Positions 26,301-35,943 of a stretch of 64,000 nucleotides of DNA are shown piece after piece. The translations under genes were made by a program, and so were the position numbers. The stretch is taken from the NCBI RefSeq assembly GCF_014892515.1, contig NZ_JADBGR010000112.1, positions 121,382 through 185,381 of the forward strand, written 5' to 3'. The notes under the pieces were generated by a model. The model was given only the letters and a program-made list of their open reading frames with translations, did not search any database and had not been told where the DNA came from. The DNA is from Myceligenerans pegani. Lineage in GTDB: Bacteria > Actinomycetota > Actinomycetes > Actinomycetales > Cellulomonadaceae. Each line of letters starts with the position of its first letter. Within the stretch, counting starts at the first letter, position 1.

Positions 26301-28346
26301 ATGACCGTGTTCGAGACGACTGACGACGCCGTGATCTGGCGCGGCGACGGCGAGACGCTCGTCGTTCAGGCCTGGGGCGCGAATTCGCTCCGGGTGCGCA
26401 GCAGCCCGTCGGGGGAGGTGATCGACAGCGACTTCGCGCTGCTGCCGCCAGCGCCGACGCGCGTGGACATCGCCGTCGACGGGGAGGTCGCGACCCTGAC
26501 GAACGGCGCGATCACCGCGGTCATGCGCACGTGGAGCGGCATGGACGGTCAGGCCGGCTACCACGTCTTCAAGTGCGCACTGGAGTTCCGGGACGCCGAC
26601 GGGCGCACCGTGCTCACCGAGTTCACTGAGTCCCTCAAGCGGCGCGCACGTCATTTTCGCCCGCTCGCGGGCGCATCCCACCACCTGCGCGCTTCGTTCG
26701 AGCCCGTCCCCGGCGAGAAGCTGTGGGGGATGGGCCAGTACCAGCAGGAGATCGGCGACGTAAAGGGCTCGATCTTCGAGCTGGCGCACCGGAACTCGCA
26801 GGTGAGCGTCCCGTTCGTGGTCTCCAGTGCCGGGTACGGGTTCCTGTGGCACAACCCGGCGATCGGCACCGCCGCGTTCGGAACCAACCGGACCGAGTGG
26901 ACCGCCGAGTCCACGCGGCAGCTGGACTACTGGATCACCGTCGGCTCGACCCCCGCGCAGATCAGCGCTGCCTACGCCGACGCGACCGGCCACGCGCCGA
27001 CGATGCCCGAGTACGGGCTCGGGTACTGGCAGTGCAAGCTCAGGTACTGGAACCAGGAGCAGCTCCTGGAAGTGGCGCGCGAGTACAAGCGGCGAGGCCT
27101 GCCGCTGGACGTGATCGTGGCCGACTTCTTCCATTGGCCGAAGATGGGCGACTTCCGCTTCGAGGAAGAGTTCTGGCCCGACCCGGCCGCCATGGTCGCC
27201 GAGCTGAAGGAGATGGGCGTCGAGCTCATGGTCTCGGTCTGGCCGCAGGTGTCGATCGAGTCGGAGAACTTCGCGGCGTTCAAGAAGGAGAACCTGCTCG
27301 TTCGCACCGAGCGCGGCCTGGACGTCCAGATGGGGTTCCTGGGCCCCAGCATGTTCCTCGACGTCACGAACCCGCGCGCCCGCGAGACGGCTTGGGAGAT
27401 CATGCGACGCAACTACCACGATCTCGGGATCAAGCTCTTCTGGCTGGACGAGGCCGAACCGGAGTACGGCGTCTACGACTTCGACAACTACCGCTATCAC
27501 ATCGGCACGAACCTCGAGGTCGGAAACGTCTACCCGCAGGCGTTCTCCCGGATGTTCCACGAAGGTCAGCGCGAGGCGGGCCAGGAGGAGGTCGTGAACC
27601 TCGTTCGATGCGCGTGGGCGGGCAGCCAGCGCTACGGCGCGCTCGTCTGGTCCGGCGACATCCACTCCTCCTATGTGGCCTTCCGCCGGCAGATCACCGC
27701 CGGTATCCACATGGGCGTGGCCGGTATCCCGTGGTTCACGACAGACATCGGCGGCTTCGGCGGCGGGAACATCAACGACCCCGACTTCCACGATCTGCTC
27801 GTGCGGTGGTTCCAGTTCGGCGCGTTCTGCCCGGTAATGCGCATGCACGGCGACCGTGCGCCGGTCGATCGGGTGTTCGCGGCGGACGGCTCCGAGCGAT
27901 GCGCCACAGGGGCCGACAACGAGCTGTGGAGTTTCGGCGACGACGTGTACGAGATCCTGACCCGCTACGTGAAGCTCCGCGAGGCGATGCGCCCGTACAC
28001 GCGACGGCTGATGGCCGAGGCGCACCACGACGGGCAGCCCGTGATGCGCGGCATGTTCCACGAGTTTCCCGGGGACCCTGTCTGCTGGGACCTCACAGAT
28101 CAGTACATGTTCGGCCCGGATCTCCTCGTTGCTCCGGTGGTCGAACCGCACGCGGTGACCCGTCAGGTCTACCTGCCGCTCGGCGCCGCGTGGACGGACC
28201 TGCGCACGGGCTCCGAGCATGCCGGGGGCCGGTGGATCGCGGCCGAGGCGCCGTTGGCGCAGATCCCGGTGTTCGCCCGCGACGGCGCACTGGCAGAGCT
28301 GGCCGGAGCGTTCCGGTCGACGACGACCACAGGAGAGTCCCCATGA
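26301..28346 (+). CDS. GH31 alpha-xylosidase
   Basis: The 681-residue protein has no signal peptide and should act in the cytoplasm, removing alpha-linked xylose from imported oligosaccharides. The nucleophile is Asp383 in LFWLDEAEPEYG and the likely acid/base is Asp453 in ALVWSGDIHSS. The beta-sandwich N-terminus and the (beta/alpha)8 barrel are in the usual order. The WLDEAEPE form resembles YicI-type alpha-xylosidases more than alpha-glucosidases (WxDMNE). AAGGAG precedes the ATG. It overlaps the GH51 gene by 4 bases. Confidence 0.85.
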   Translation: MTVFETTDDAVIWRGDGETLVVQAWGANSLRVRSSPSGEVIDSDFALLPPAPTRVDIAVDGEVATLTNGAITAVMRTWSGMDGQAGYHVFKCALEFRDADGRTVLTEFTESLKRRARHFRPLAGASHHLRASFEPVPGEKLWGMGQYQQEIGDVKGSIFELAHRNSQVSVPFVVSSAGYGFLWHNPAIGTAAFGTNRTEWTAESTRQLDYWITVGSTPAQISAAYADATGHAPTMPEYGLGYWQCKLRYWNQEQLLEVAREYKRRGLPLDVIVADFFHWPKMGDFRFEEEFWPDPAAMVAELKEMGVELMVSVWPQVSIESENFAAFKKENLLVRTERGLDVQMGFLGPSMFLDVTNPRARETAWEIMRRNYHDLGIKLFWLDEAEPEYGVYDFDNYRYHIGTNLEVGNVYPQAFSRMFHEGQREAGQEEVVNLVRCAWAGSQRYGALVWSGDIHSSYVAFRRQITAGIHMGVAGIPWFTTDIGGFGGGNINDPDFHDLLVRWFQFGAFCPVMRMHGDRAPVDRVFAADGSERCATGADNELWSFGDDVYEILTRYVKLREAMRPYTRRLMAEAHHDGQPVMRGMFHEFPGDPVCWDLTDQYMFGPDLLVAPVVEPHAVTRQVYLPLGAAWTDLRTGSEHAGGRWIAAEAPLAQIPVFARDGALAELAGAFRSTTTTGESP

Positions 28347-29842
28347 CCACAGCCCGCATCGCCCTGCGTCTCGACCCCTGCGCGCCCCCCGTGCGCCGCC
28401 GGCTCTTCGGGTCGTTCGTCGAGCATCTCGGCAGGGGGGTCTACGACGGCCTCTACGAACCGGCGCACCCACGCGCCAACAGTGAGGGTTTCCGCGAGGA
28501 CGTCATCGACCTGGTGAAGGAGCTCGGCGTCAGCACGCTGCGCTACCCGGGGGGCAACTTCGTCTCCGGGTACCGGTGGGAGGACGGCGTCGGGCCCAGG
28601 GACCAGCGTCCCGTCCGTCTCGATCTCGCGTGGCAGATGCTCGAGACGAACCAGGTGGGCCTTGACGAGTTCGCGCGCTTCTGCGCCCTGACCGGTACGG
28701 AGCTCATGCTCGCCGTGAACCTGGCCACGCGCGGCATCACAGAGGCGCTCGACCTGCTCGAGTACGCGAACCACCCGTCCGGCACCACCTTGTCCGATCA
28801 GCGGATCGCCAACGGCTCTCCCGAGCCGCACGGCATCCGGATGTGGTGCCTGGGCAACGAGATGGACGGCGAATGGCAGATCGGCTTCATGGAGCCGGAG
28901 GAGTACGGACGGCTCGCCGCCCGGACCGCGAGCGCGATGAAGAAGATCGACCCCACCCTCGAGCTCGTCGCCGTGGGGAGCTCGTACTCCGGGATGCCGC
29001 GTTTCGGCGAGTGGGAGCGCATCGTGCTCGAGAAGGCCTACGACTACGTCGACTTCATCTCGTGTCACTCGTACTACCAGGAGAAGGACGGAGACCTGGG
29101 CAGCTTCCTGGCGTCGTCGACGGACATGGACCACTTCATCGACACCGTGGCGGCGACGATCGATCACGTGAAGCTGTCCCGCCGGAGCGAGAAGACCGTG
29201 CAGATCTCGTTCGACGAATGGAACGTCTGGTACCAGGGTGCTGATCCCCATCCAGAGCGTGAGCTGTGGACGCTCGGCGCACGCGGGCTCGAGGACGTCT
29301 ACTCGGTGGCGGACGGCGTGGTCGTCGGAAGCCTGCTCGTCACGCTGCTGCGGCACAGCGACCGCGTGGCCGCGGCGTCGATGGCGCAGCTGGTGAACGT
29401 CATCGCGCCGATCATGACGGCGCCGGGAGGCCCGGCCTGGCGTCAGACGACGTTCTTCCCGTTCGCCACGACAAGCCGCATGGCGAGCGGCGTCGTGCTG
29501 CGTCCGCGGGTCGAGGTCGAGACGTACGCCACCGCACAGCACGGCAACGTGCCGCTGGTGGACGCCGTGGCCACCTGGGACGAGGACGCCGGCTCGGCCT
29601 CCGTGTTCCTCGTGAACCGCAGTGTGGACGAATCGGTCACCGTCAGCATCGACCTCGGCGACATCCCCGTCACCCGCATCGCGGAGGTGCAGTCGCTCTG
29701 GGACGACGACGTGTACGCCCGGAACACGCTCGAACATCCGGAACGTGTGCGTCTGCGCGATGACGACGACGTCGTCGTTCACGACGGCGTGGTGACGATC
29801 ACCCTCCACCCGGTGTCATGGACCGCCATCGGGTTGGCCTGA
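28343..29842 (+). CDS. GH51 alpha-L-arabinofuranosidase (intracellular)
   Basis: This 499-residue protein matches intracellular AbfA-type enzymes in length. The acid/base is Glu173 in WCLGNEMDG and the nucleophile Glu292 in ISFDEWNVWY. The family N-terminus LFGSFVEHLGRGVYDGLYEP is intact. It removes arabinofuranose side groups from arabinoxylan, arabinan or arabinogalactan oligosaccharides. Its ATG overlaps the GH31 stop, so the two are made together. Confidence 0.93.
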   Translation: MTTARIALRLDPCAPPVRRRLFGSFVEHLGRGVYDGLYEPAHPRANSEGFREDVIDLVKELGVSTLRYPGGNFVSGYRWEDGVGPRDQRPVRLDLAWQMLETNQVGLDEFARFCALTGTELMLAVNLATRGITEALDLLEYANHPSGTTLSDQRIANGSPEPHGIRMWCLGNEMDGEWQIGFMEPEEYGRLAARTASAMKKIDPTLELVAVGSSYSGMPRFGEWERIVLEKAYDYVDFISCHSYYQEKDGDLGSFLASSTDMDHFIDTVAATIDHVKLSRRSEKTVQISFDEWNVWYQGADPHPERELWTLGARGLEDVYSVADGVVVGSLLVTLLRHSDRVAAASMAQLVNVIAPIMTAPGGPAWRQTTFFPFATTSRMASGVVLRPRVEVETYATAQHGNVPLVDAVATWDEDAGSASVFLVNRSVDESVTVSIDLGDIPVTRIAEVQSLWDDDVYARNTLEHPERVRLRDDDDVVVHDGVVTITLHPVSWTAIGLA

Positions 29843-29873
29843 CCCGAGCCGCGACAGAGAAAAGGAACAACTG

Positions 29874-32186
29874 ATGAGCCGTTTGGACATCGTCGTCGAC
29901 GCCGCTCCCGAGGTGGAGGTCGCCCCCGACCTGTGGGGGATCTTCCTGGAGGACCTCAACTACGCCCTGGACGGCGGGCTGAACGCGGAGCTCGTCCGCA
30001 ACGGCGACTTCGAGTACACCGCGGGGGACGTGCCCGGATGGGGACCGCTCACCGGATGGGGCGTCGAAACGCCCTCACCGACGCGCACCGTGTGGCCCCG
30101 CACCGAGGACCCCGTTTCGGAGAACAACGCCGTCCACATCCGGGTCGAGGGCCCCACTGTGCTGCGCAACGAGGGGTGGGAAGGGATCCGGGCGCGCTCC
30201 GGTGAGAGGCTGCGCCTGCGCTTCGCGGCGCGGCTTCTGCCCGACGCGACTCAGGGCCTTGTGTGGGTGCGGGTCGCCGGCCGGGACGGCGAACTCACGA
30301 CGGCCGCTGCCGTCGCCGTCCCCGCCGGCGACTGGTCATGGTGCGAGACGACGCTCGACGGCATCGCGACCGGGACGGGACAGCTCCGGATCGACGTCCC
30401 CGACGGCGTCGTCGTCGACATCGACTGCGTCTCCCTGCGTCCGCTCGACGACGCCGGCCGGCCCCGGCTGTTCCGTCCGGACCTCGTCGCCGCGCTCGCC
30501 GCGCTGGAACCGTCGTTCGTCCGGTTCCCCGGCGGTTGCCTGGCGCACGGGGTCGGGCTCGACAACATCTACGACTGGAAGGGGTCCGTCGGTCCGCTGC
30601 ACGAGCGCCGGCAGCTCTCGAACCCCTGGGGCTACCACCAGTCGCGCGCGATCGGGTACTACGAGTTCTTCCTGCTGTGCGAGGAACTCGGTGCGCGACC
30701 GCTGCCCGTCGTCGCCGCCGGCGTGTGCTGCCAGAACACGCCCGGAGGGCCTCGGGCCGTGCCGCTGAGCGAGATGCCCGCCTACGTCCAGGACGTGCTC
30801 GACCTGATCGAGTTCGCCCGGGGTGGCGCGGACACGGAGTGGGGTGCGCGCCGCGCCGAGCTCGGCCATCCCGAGCCGTTCGAGCTGCGGTACCTCGGCG
30901 TCGGCAACGAGGACGAGATCACGCCGGACTTCCGCGACCGCTACGCGCGGATCGAGGACGCCGTCCGCGGCGCGCACCCGGACGTCGCCGTGATCGGCAC
31001 CTCGGGGCCGTCCTGGTTCGGGCGCGACCACGAGGCCGGCTGGGCGTTCGCGCGCGAGCGGGGAACCGCGATCGTCGACGAGCACTACTACGAGACCCCG
31101 ATGTGGTTCCACCAGAACCTGCACCGCTACGACGACGCCGACCGCTCCGGACCCGCCGTCTATCTCGGGGAGTACGCGGCGCGCAGCAGCAGGATGCGTT
31201 CGGCCCTGGCGGAGGCGGCGTACATGATCGGTCTCGAGCGGAACTCGGACGTCGTCCGCCTGGCCTCCTACGCGCCCCTGCTCGCACGTGTCGGACACAC
31301 CCAGTGGCAGCCCGACCTCATCTACTTCGACGGCGAACGAGTGCTCCCCACGGCGTCGTACCACGTCCAGCGGATGTTCTCCGCCGAGCGGGGAGATCGC
31401 GTGCACGGGGTGCGCACCGGCGGCGGGCGTGAGGTCCCCGTGTCGCAGGCGTCCCGGGGACCCGTGAACTTCCGGCTCGCCACGGGACGGTTCGCCCTCA
31501 CGGAGGTGAACGTCAACGGCGAGAAGCTCCCGGACCAGACCCTCGCCGCCGGGGTGCCCCTCTCGCTCGGACGGTTCGGCCTGGACGGCCTCGACGTGCG
31601 CTTCGTCGCGGAGCGGCTGGAGGGGGAGAAAGGCTTCAACCTCGACATCGGCGAGGACGGTCCCGAGACCACGTTCAGCATCGACATGGGCAACTGGCGC
31701 AACGACTTCGTGACGGCCAAGCGCAGCCAGTACGGGATCCACGGCGACATCGCCGAGGGCGTCATCTGGCGGGGCTTCGCCACGCGAGCCGCCGTCGCGA
31801 TGCGTGTCCTCGTCACCAGCGGGCGGCTGCGGGTCTGGGCCGACGACGCGCTGCTGATCGATGCCACCGCGTCCCTGGAGCCCGAGCAACGGTTCGCCGC
31901 GGGCGCGATGTCCCGGCGCTCCGCGGACGGGACCGAGCACGTGGTACGTCTCGTCAACGCGACCGACGACACCCTGCCGGTGGCGATCCGGCTCGACGGG
32001 CGCGCTCCCGAGGCCGTGCGCACTGTCGTGCTCGCCGGCGCCGGACCCGACGAGGGCGCGGCGTTCGACGCCTCACCCGTCGAGCCGCGAACGGGCGACG
32101 CCGAGCTCGCCGACGGCACGGTCCGGCTCGACCTCGAGCCCTGGTCGTTCACCGTCGCCGTGATCGGGTCGGCGGGTGCATCGTGA
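29874..32186 (+). CDS. GH51 alpha-L-arabinofuranosidase, long form with carbohydrate-binding-like insert
   Basis: The 770-residue protein is a second GH51 enzyme of the longer type. After the N-terminal strand (LWGIFLEDLNYALDGGLNAE) there is a CBM4-like beta-sandwich (about residues 50-195), then the barrel with acid/base Glu in YLGVGNEDEI and nucleophile Glu in VYLGEYAARSS, then C-terminal beta domains. The start lacks any signal peptide. It overlaps the following GH43 gene by 4 bases. A different linkage preference from the enzyme at 28343 would explain having both; this is inference. Confidence 0.88.
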   Translation: MSRLDIVVDAAPEVEVAPDLWGIFLEDLNYALDGGLNAELVRNGDFEYTAGDVPGWGPLTGWGVETPSPTRTVWPRTEDPVSENNAVHIRVEGPTVLRNEGWEGIRARSGERLRLRFAARLLPDATQGLVWVRVAGRDGELTTAAAVAVPAGDWSWCETTLDGIATGTGQLRIDVPDGVVVDIDCVSLRPLDDAGRPRLFRPDLVAALAALEPSFVRFPGGCLAHGVGLDNIYDWKGSVGPLHERRQLSNPWGYHQSRAIGYYEFFLLCEELGARPLPVVAAGVCCQNTPGGPRAVPLSEMPAYVQDVLDLIEFARGGADTEWGARRAELGHPEPFELRYLGVGNEDEITPDFRDRYARIEDAVRGAHPDVAVIGTSGPSWFGRDHEAGWAFARERGTAIVDEHYYETPMWFHQNLHRYDDADRSGPAVYLGEYAARSSRMRSALAEAAYMIGLERNSDVVRLASYAPLLARVGHTQWQPDLIYFDGERVLPTASYHVQRMFSAERGDRVHGVRTGGGREVPVSQASRGPVNFRLATGRFALTEVNVNGEKLPDQTLAAGVPLSLGRFGLDGLDVRFVAERLEGEKGFNLDIGEDGPETTFSIDMGNWRNDFVTAKRSQYGIHGDIAEGVIWRGFATRAAVAMRVLVTSGRLRVWADDALLIDATASLEPEQRFAAGAMSRRSADGTEHVVRLVNATDDTLPVAIRLDGRAPEAVRTVVLAGAGPDEGAAFDASPVEPRTGDAELADGTVRLDLEPWSFTVAVIGSAGAS

Positions 32187-33154
32187 CGACGACGGAACCG
32201 GCGGACGCCTACGGGTACCTTTTCGTCCACTTCTTCGACGAACCCGGCGGCGAGAGCATCTACCTGTCGCTCAGCGACGGCGACACGCCCCTGCGCTGGC
32301 GGCCGCTCGCGGGCGGCCGCCCGGTGCTCCGCAGCGACGTCGGGACCCGTGGCGTGCGCGATCCGGTGCTCGCCCGGGACCAGGCCGGAAGGTTCCACAT
32401 CCTCGCCACGGACCTGAACGTCGAGTCCGGCCAGGGCGGCTGGGACCAGTGGGTCCGGCACGGCAGCCGCAGCCTGGTGCTCTGGGACTCGGACGACCTC
32501 GTCACGTGGTCCGGGCCGCGGCTCGTCGAGGTCGCACCGCCCGAGGCGGGAATGGCCTGGGCCCCGGAGGTCGTGACCGACCCGGACACCGGTGACCGTG
32601 TCGTCTTCTGGTCCTCCCGGTTGTACGACCCGGACGACGTCGACCACGCCGGTGACTCCTACAGCCGCATCCTCTGCTCGCGTACGCGTGACTTCGAGAC
32701 GTTCACCCCGGCCGAGGTGCTCATAGACACCGGGCGGGACATCATCGACACCGCGATCCTGTTCGAGGGCGACGTGGTGCACCGGGTCAGCAAGGACGAG
32801 GACGACGGCGAGCACAGCCCAGCCATCCACCACGAGGTCGGCGGCTCGCTGTTCGCGGGCGACTACCGCACCGTCGCGACCCGCGTCGCCGCGGAGCACT
32901 TCGCGCGTATCGAGGCGCCGATCCTGCTGAGCGATCCTCGTGCGGGCAAGTGGTACCTCTTCCTCGACCAGTACGCACAGCTCCCGCAGGGCTACTTCGT
33001 GATGGAGACGGACGACATCGCCGCCGGGCGCTGGACACGCGTCCCCCCGGACGAGATCGTGCTCCGTCCCGGGACCAAGCACGGTGGCATCCTGCCGCTG
33101 CGCCTGCCCGAGTGGGAGAGACTCGACGGCATGACCCAGGGAGCCACCCTATGA
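32183..33154 (+). CDS. GH43-like beta-propeller glycosidase
   Basis: The 323-residue cytoplasmic protein is a five-bladed-propeller enzyme of the GH43/62 type. A general base Asp is likely in GTRGVRDPVLARD, a second carboxylate in AGMAWAPEVVTD, and an Asp in RDIIDTAILFEG. It lacks an extra C-terminal sandwich domain, so it is a minimal form. The GTG at 32183 overlaps the upstream stop and its end overlaps the dehydrogenase start. Activity on arabinose or xylose side groups is likely, but the subfamily is not known to me. Confidence 0.75.
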   Translation: MTTTEPADAYGYLFVHFFDEPGGESIYLSLSDGDTPLRWRPLAGGRPVLRSDVGTRGVRDPVLARDQAGRFHILATDLNVESGQGGWDQWVRHGSRSLVLWDSDDLVTWSGPRLVEVAPPEAGMAWAPEVVTDPDTGDRVVFWSSRLYDPDDVDHAGDSYSRILCSRTRDFETFTPAEVLIDTGRDIIDTAILFEGDVVHRVSKDEDDGEHSPAIHHEVGGSLFAGDYRTVATRVAAEHFARIEAPILLSDPRAGKWYLFLDQYAQLPQGYFVMETDDIAAGRWTRVPPDEIVLRPGTKHGGILPLRLPEWERLDGMTQGATL

Positions 33155-34206
33155 CCACCCCACACGGGACCCCCGCCGGGCGCCGCCCCCGGGTCGCACT
33201 CGCGATGCGGCCCGCGGCGCTCGCGGACGACCTGTTCGCAGGACTGTGGCCCGAGCTCGACAGCCTGGCCGACCTGACACCCGGCGTCGTCACGGAGTGG
33301 GACGGCGACGCCGTGGCCGTCCTGGCCGACACGGAGGTGCTGTTGACCGGCTGGGGGTGCCCGCGGGTCACCCGTGACCTGCTGGCCCGCGCGCCCCGGC
33401 TGCGCGCCGTGATCCACGCCGGCGGAGGGGCGGCGGCCGTGGTCGACGCCGAGGCCGCCGCGGAGCGCGGGATCGAGCTGTCGGACGCAGGGGACAAGAA
33501 CGCGGTCCCGGTCGCGGAGTACACGTTCGCGATGATCGTGCTGGCGGGCAAGCGGGCCCGGTACGCCGAGCGGCTGTACCGCGACCGCCGGGCGTTCATC
33601 GACCGGGAGGCCGAGCTGCGTGACACCGGGGGCTACGGCCGCGTGGTAGGGCTCGTCGGGGCGTCGCGGATCGGGCGCCGGGTCGCGCTGCTGCTCGCGG
33701 GCACCGACCTCGACGTGCTGGTGCACGACCCGTACCTCTCCGCGGCCCACGCCGCCGCGCTCGGGGTACGGCGGTGCGATCTCGCGGAGCTGATGTCGGC
33801 ATCCGACATCGTCTCGCTACATGCCCCTGTCACGTCCCAGACGGTGGGGATGGTCGACGCCGCCATGCTCGGGCGGATGCGCGACGGCGCCACGTTGATC
33901 AACACGGCACGAGGGGACCTGGTCGACCACGTGGCCCTGCTGGAGCACCTGCGGCCGGGCCGGATCGACGCGGTGCTGGACGTGACGGTGCCCGAACCGC
34001 TCCCCCCGGACCACGAGCTGTGGTCGCTGCCGAACGTCGTGCTCACTCCGCACATCGCCGGGGCGACGGGCAACGAGCTGGCCCGGCTCGGCCGGCACCT
34101 GCTCGACGAACTACGTCGGCTGCGCGACGGCGTCCCGCCCGCCGCGGCGGATCCCGCGGCCCGCGCCGTTGCCGGTTCGGCTCCGACCGGGCGTCAGGGG
34201 AGGTGA
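33151..34206 (+). CDS. D-isomer-specific 2-hydroxyacid dehydrogenase
   Basis: The 351-residue NAD-dependent enzyme has a substrate domain, then a Rossmann domain beginning VVGLVGASRIGRRVALLL. The catalytic triad can be placed: Arg in NTARGDLVD, Glu in VTVPEPLP, and His in TPHIAGATGN. It is translationally coupled to GH43 genes on both sides, unusual company for this family, so it probably acts on a sugar acid or keto acid released from the glycans. The specific substrate is unknown. Confidence 0.85.
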   Translation: MTTPHGTPAGRRPRVALAMRPAALADDLFAGLWPELDSLADLTPGVVTEWDGDAVAVLADTEVLLTGWGCPRVTRDLLARAPRLRAVIHAGGGAAAVVDAEAAAERGIELSDAGDKNAVPVAEYTFAMIVLAGKRARYAERLYRDRRAFIDREAELRDTGGYGRVVGLVGASRIGRRVALLLAGTDLDVLVHDPYLSAAHAAALGVRRCDLAELMSASDIVSLHAPVTSQTVGMVDAAMLGRMRDGATLINTARGDLVDHVALLEHLRPGRIDAVLDVTVPEPLPPDHELWSLPNVVLTPHIAGATGNELARLGRHLLDELRRLRDGVPPAAADPAARAVAGSAPTGRQGR

Positions 34207-34211
34207 GCGCC

Positions 34212-35897
34212 GTGCGTGCAGTCAACCCTGTGATCCGGGGGTTCGCGCCCGACCCGTCCGTGATCCGGGTGGGTGACTGGTATCACCTCGCGACGAGCTC
34301 GTTCGAATGGTTCCCCACCATCCCCCTGTTCCGGTCTCGGGACCTGGCGTCGTGGGAGCCCGCCGGGGCCGTGGACACGGCGGTGCCGGGCCGGTCCCTG
34401 CTGGGCGTGCCGGACTCGGGCGGCATCTGGGCTCCTGCGCTCAGCCACGCCGACGGCGTGTTCTGGGTCGTGTACTCGGTGGTGCGAAGCGTCGGGACGC
34501 GGTTCTTCGATCTGACCACGTACGTCAGCATCACCGACGACGTCACCGGCCCGTGGTCGGAGCCCGTCCGCGTGCCGGGCCACGGGTTCGACCCGTCGCT
34601 GCTGCATCACGACGGCCGTCACTACCTGCTGAACCTGCAGAACGATTCCCGGGTGGGCGGTCGTCGCTTCGACGGCATCGTCCTGACCGAGCTGGGCGTC
34701 CCGAAGCCCGGCGGGCGCCCGGATGCCTCCCGGATCCACGCCATCGGCCCCACCCGGCTCTTGCTGCAGCGCGAGGAACTGGTCGAGGGCCCGAAGATCA
34801 CGGCCAAGGACGGCTGGTTCTACCTGCTGCTTGCACAGGGTGGCACGGGCGTCGAGCACGGAGTCCTCGTCGCGCGGTCCCGTAGCCTGACCGGACCGTA
34901 CGAGGTCGACGCCGTGCCGCTGCTCACGACCCGCGACGATCGCGGCGTGCCCCTGCAGAAGGCAGGGCACGGCGAACTGGTGCAGGCGCCGTCGGGCGCA
35001 TGGTTCCTGTCCCACCTCGCGTCACGCCCGCTGGAGACCGAGCAGGGCCCGCGCAATCCACTGGGCCGAGAGACGGCGATCCAGCGGGTCGAGTGGGTCG
35101 ACGGCTGGCCGAGGCTGGCGCACGGTGGCTGGCACCCCGCGGTCGAGATCGATGTCACGGACGCGGTGACCGTGTCGGACGACGCCGTGGTGGCCGCCGT
35201 CGGCCCTTCCGAGGAAGACATGGGCTCGGACGGCTTCGGCACCGTGCCGGGCTGGCCGTGGTCGACTTTGCGTGAGCCCGCGGGGGACTGGCTCGACCGG
35301 ACGAGCAGACCAGGGTACGTCCGCCTCGTCGGCCGCATGGGGCCGGAGTCCCTGTGGCAGCAGTCTCTGCTGGCGCAGCGCTTGACGGAGCACCACGCCG
35401 AGGTCGAGGTCACGGTGGAAGCGAGTCCCGTGACGTTCACGCAGTCGGCCGGCTTGGTGCTGTACTACAACACGACGTCGTACCTGCAACTCCACCTGAC
35501 CTGGGCCGAACCCGCGGGCCAGCCGCAGGCCGGCCAGCAGTGGCGAGGCGTCGGGCGCCGCGTGCTGCGTCTCGAGCACGGCCGCCCGGAGGATGCCCGG
35601 GTCGTGGCCGAGGTCGACGCGCCGTCCGGACCGGTCCGCCTGGCCGCGAGGATCGACGGCGGCACGGCCCGGATGTTCGCGGGCACTGCGGGTGGGGAAC
35701 TGCACCCCGTCGGCCCTGACCTGGACTTCACCGACCTTTCCGACGACTTCGGCCCGCGTCTCCGGTTCACCGGCGCCCTCGCGGGAATCAGCGTCGTCGA
35801 CCTGGTTGAGGGGACCTTTCACGCGGACTTCACCGGCTGGGCGCTGCGACAGACAGCGGCGCCGCAGTGGAGATCCGCCGGCTGGGCCGCATCATGA
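34212..35897 (+). CDS. GH43 beta-xylosidase / alpha-L-arabinofuranosidase
   Basis: I chose the GTG at 34212 because GGGGAGG (34197-34203) sits 8 bases before it; an in-frame GTG at 34203 is possible. The 561-residue protein begins NPVIRGFAPDPSVIRVGDWYH, the standard GH43 N-terminus with the general base Asp. IWAPALSHADG and EGPKITAKDGWFY carry further conserved residues, including the acid Glu in EGPK. The C-terminal third is the beta-sandwich domain seen in XynB-type exo-beta-1,4-xylosidases. It lacks a signal peptide and is the last gene of the operon. Confidence 0.9.
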   Translation: MRAVNPVIRGFAPDPSVIRVGDWYHLATSSFEWFPTIPLFRSRDLASWEPAGAVDTAVPGRSLLGVPDSGGIWAPALSHADGVFWVVYSVVRSVGTRFFDLTTYVSITDDVTGPWSEPVRVPGHGFDPSLLHHDGRHYLLNLQNDSRVGGRRFDGIVLTELGVPKPGGRPDASRIHAIGPTRLLLQREELVEGPKITAKDGWFYLLLAQGGTGVEHGVLVARSRSLTGPYEVDAVPLLTTRDDRGVPLQKAGHGELVQAPSGAWFLSHLASRPLETEQGPRNPLGRETAIQRVEWVDGWPRLAHGGWHPAVEIDVTDAVTVSDDAVVAAVGPSEEDMGSDGFGTVPGWPWSTLREPAGDWLDRTSRPGYVRLVGRMGPESLWQQSLLAQRLTEHHAEVEVTVEASPVTFTQSAGLVLYYNTTSYLQLHLTWAEPAGQPQAGQQWRGVGRRVLRLEHGRPEDARVVAEVDAPSGPVRLAARIDGGTARMFAGTAGGELHPVGPDLDFTDLSDDFGPRLRFTGALAGISVVDLVEGTFHADFTGWALRQTAAPQWRSAGWAAS

Positions 35898-35901
35898 CGG
35901 A

Positions 35902-35938
35902 CGCCCTTGGCCGGCCTCGTCGTGGCCGGCCAAGGGCG
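35902..35938. terminator. Bidirectional hairpin between convergent genes
   Basis: CGCCCTTGGCCGGCC at 35902-35916 pairs perfectly over 15 bases with 35924-35938 around the loop TCGTCGT. It sits between the converging GH43 gene and the minus-strand lyase gene and can end transcription from both sides. Confidence 0.8.
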
Positions 35939-35943
35939 CGGTA

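Noticed and set aside
25974..28472. 832-codon minus-strand open frame opposite GH31 and the lyase end
   Set aside because: It spans two real genes and a terminator on the plus strand and has no recognisable domain.
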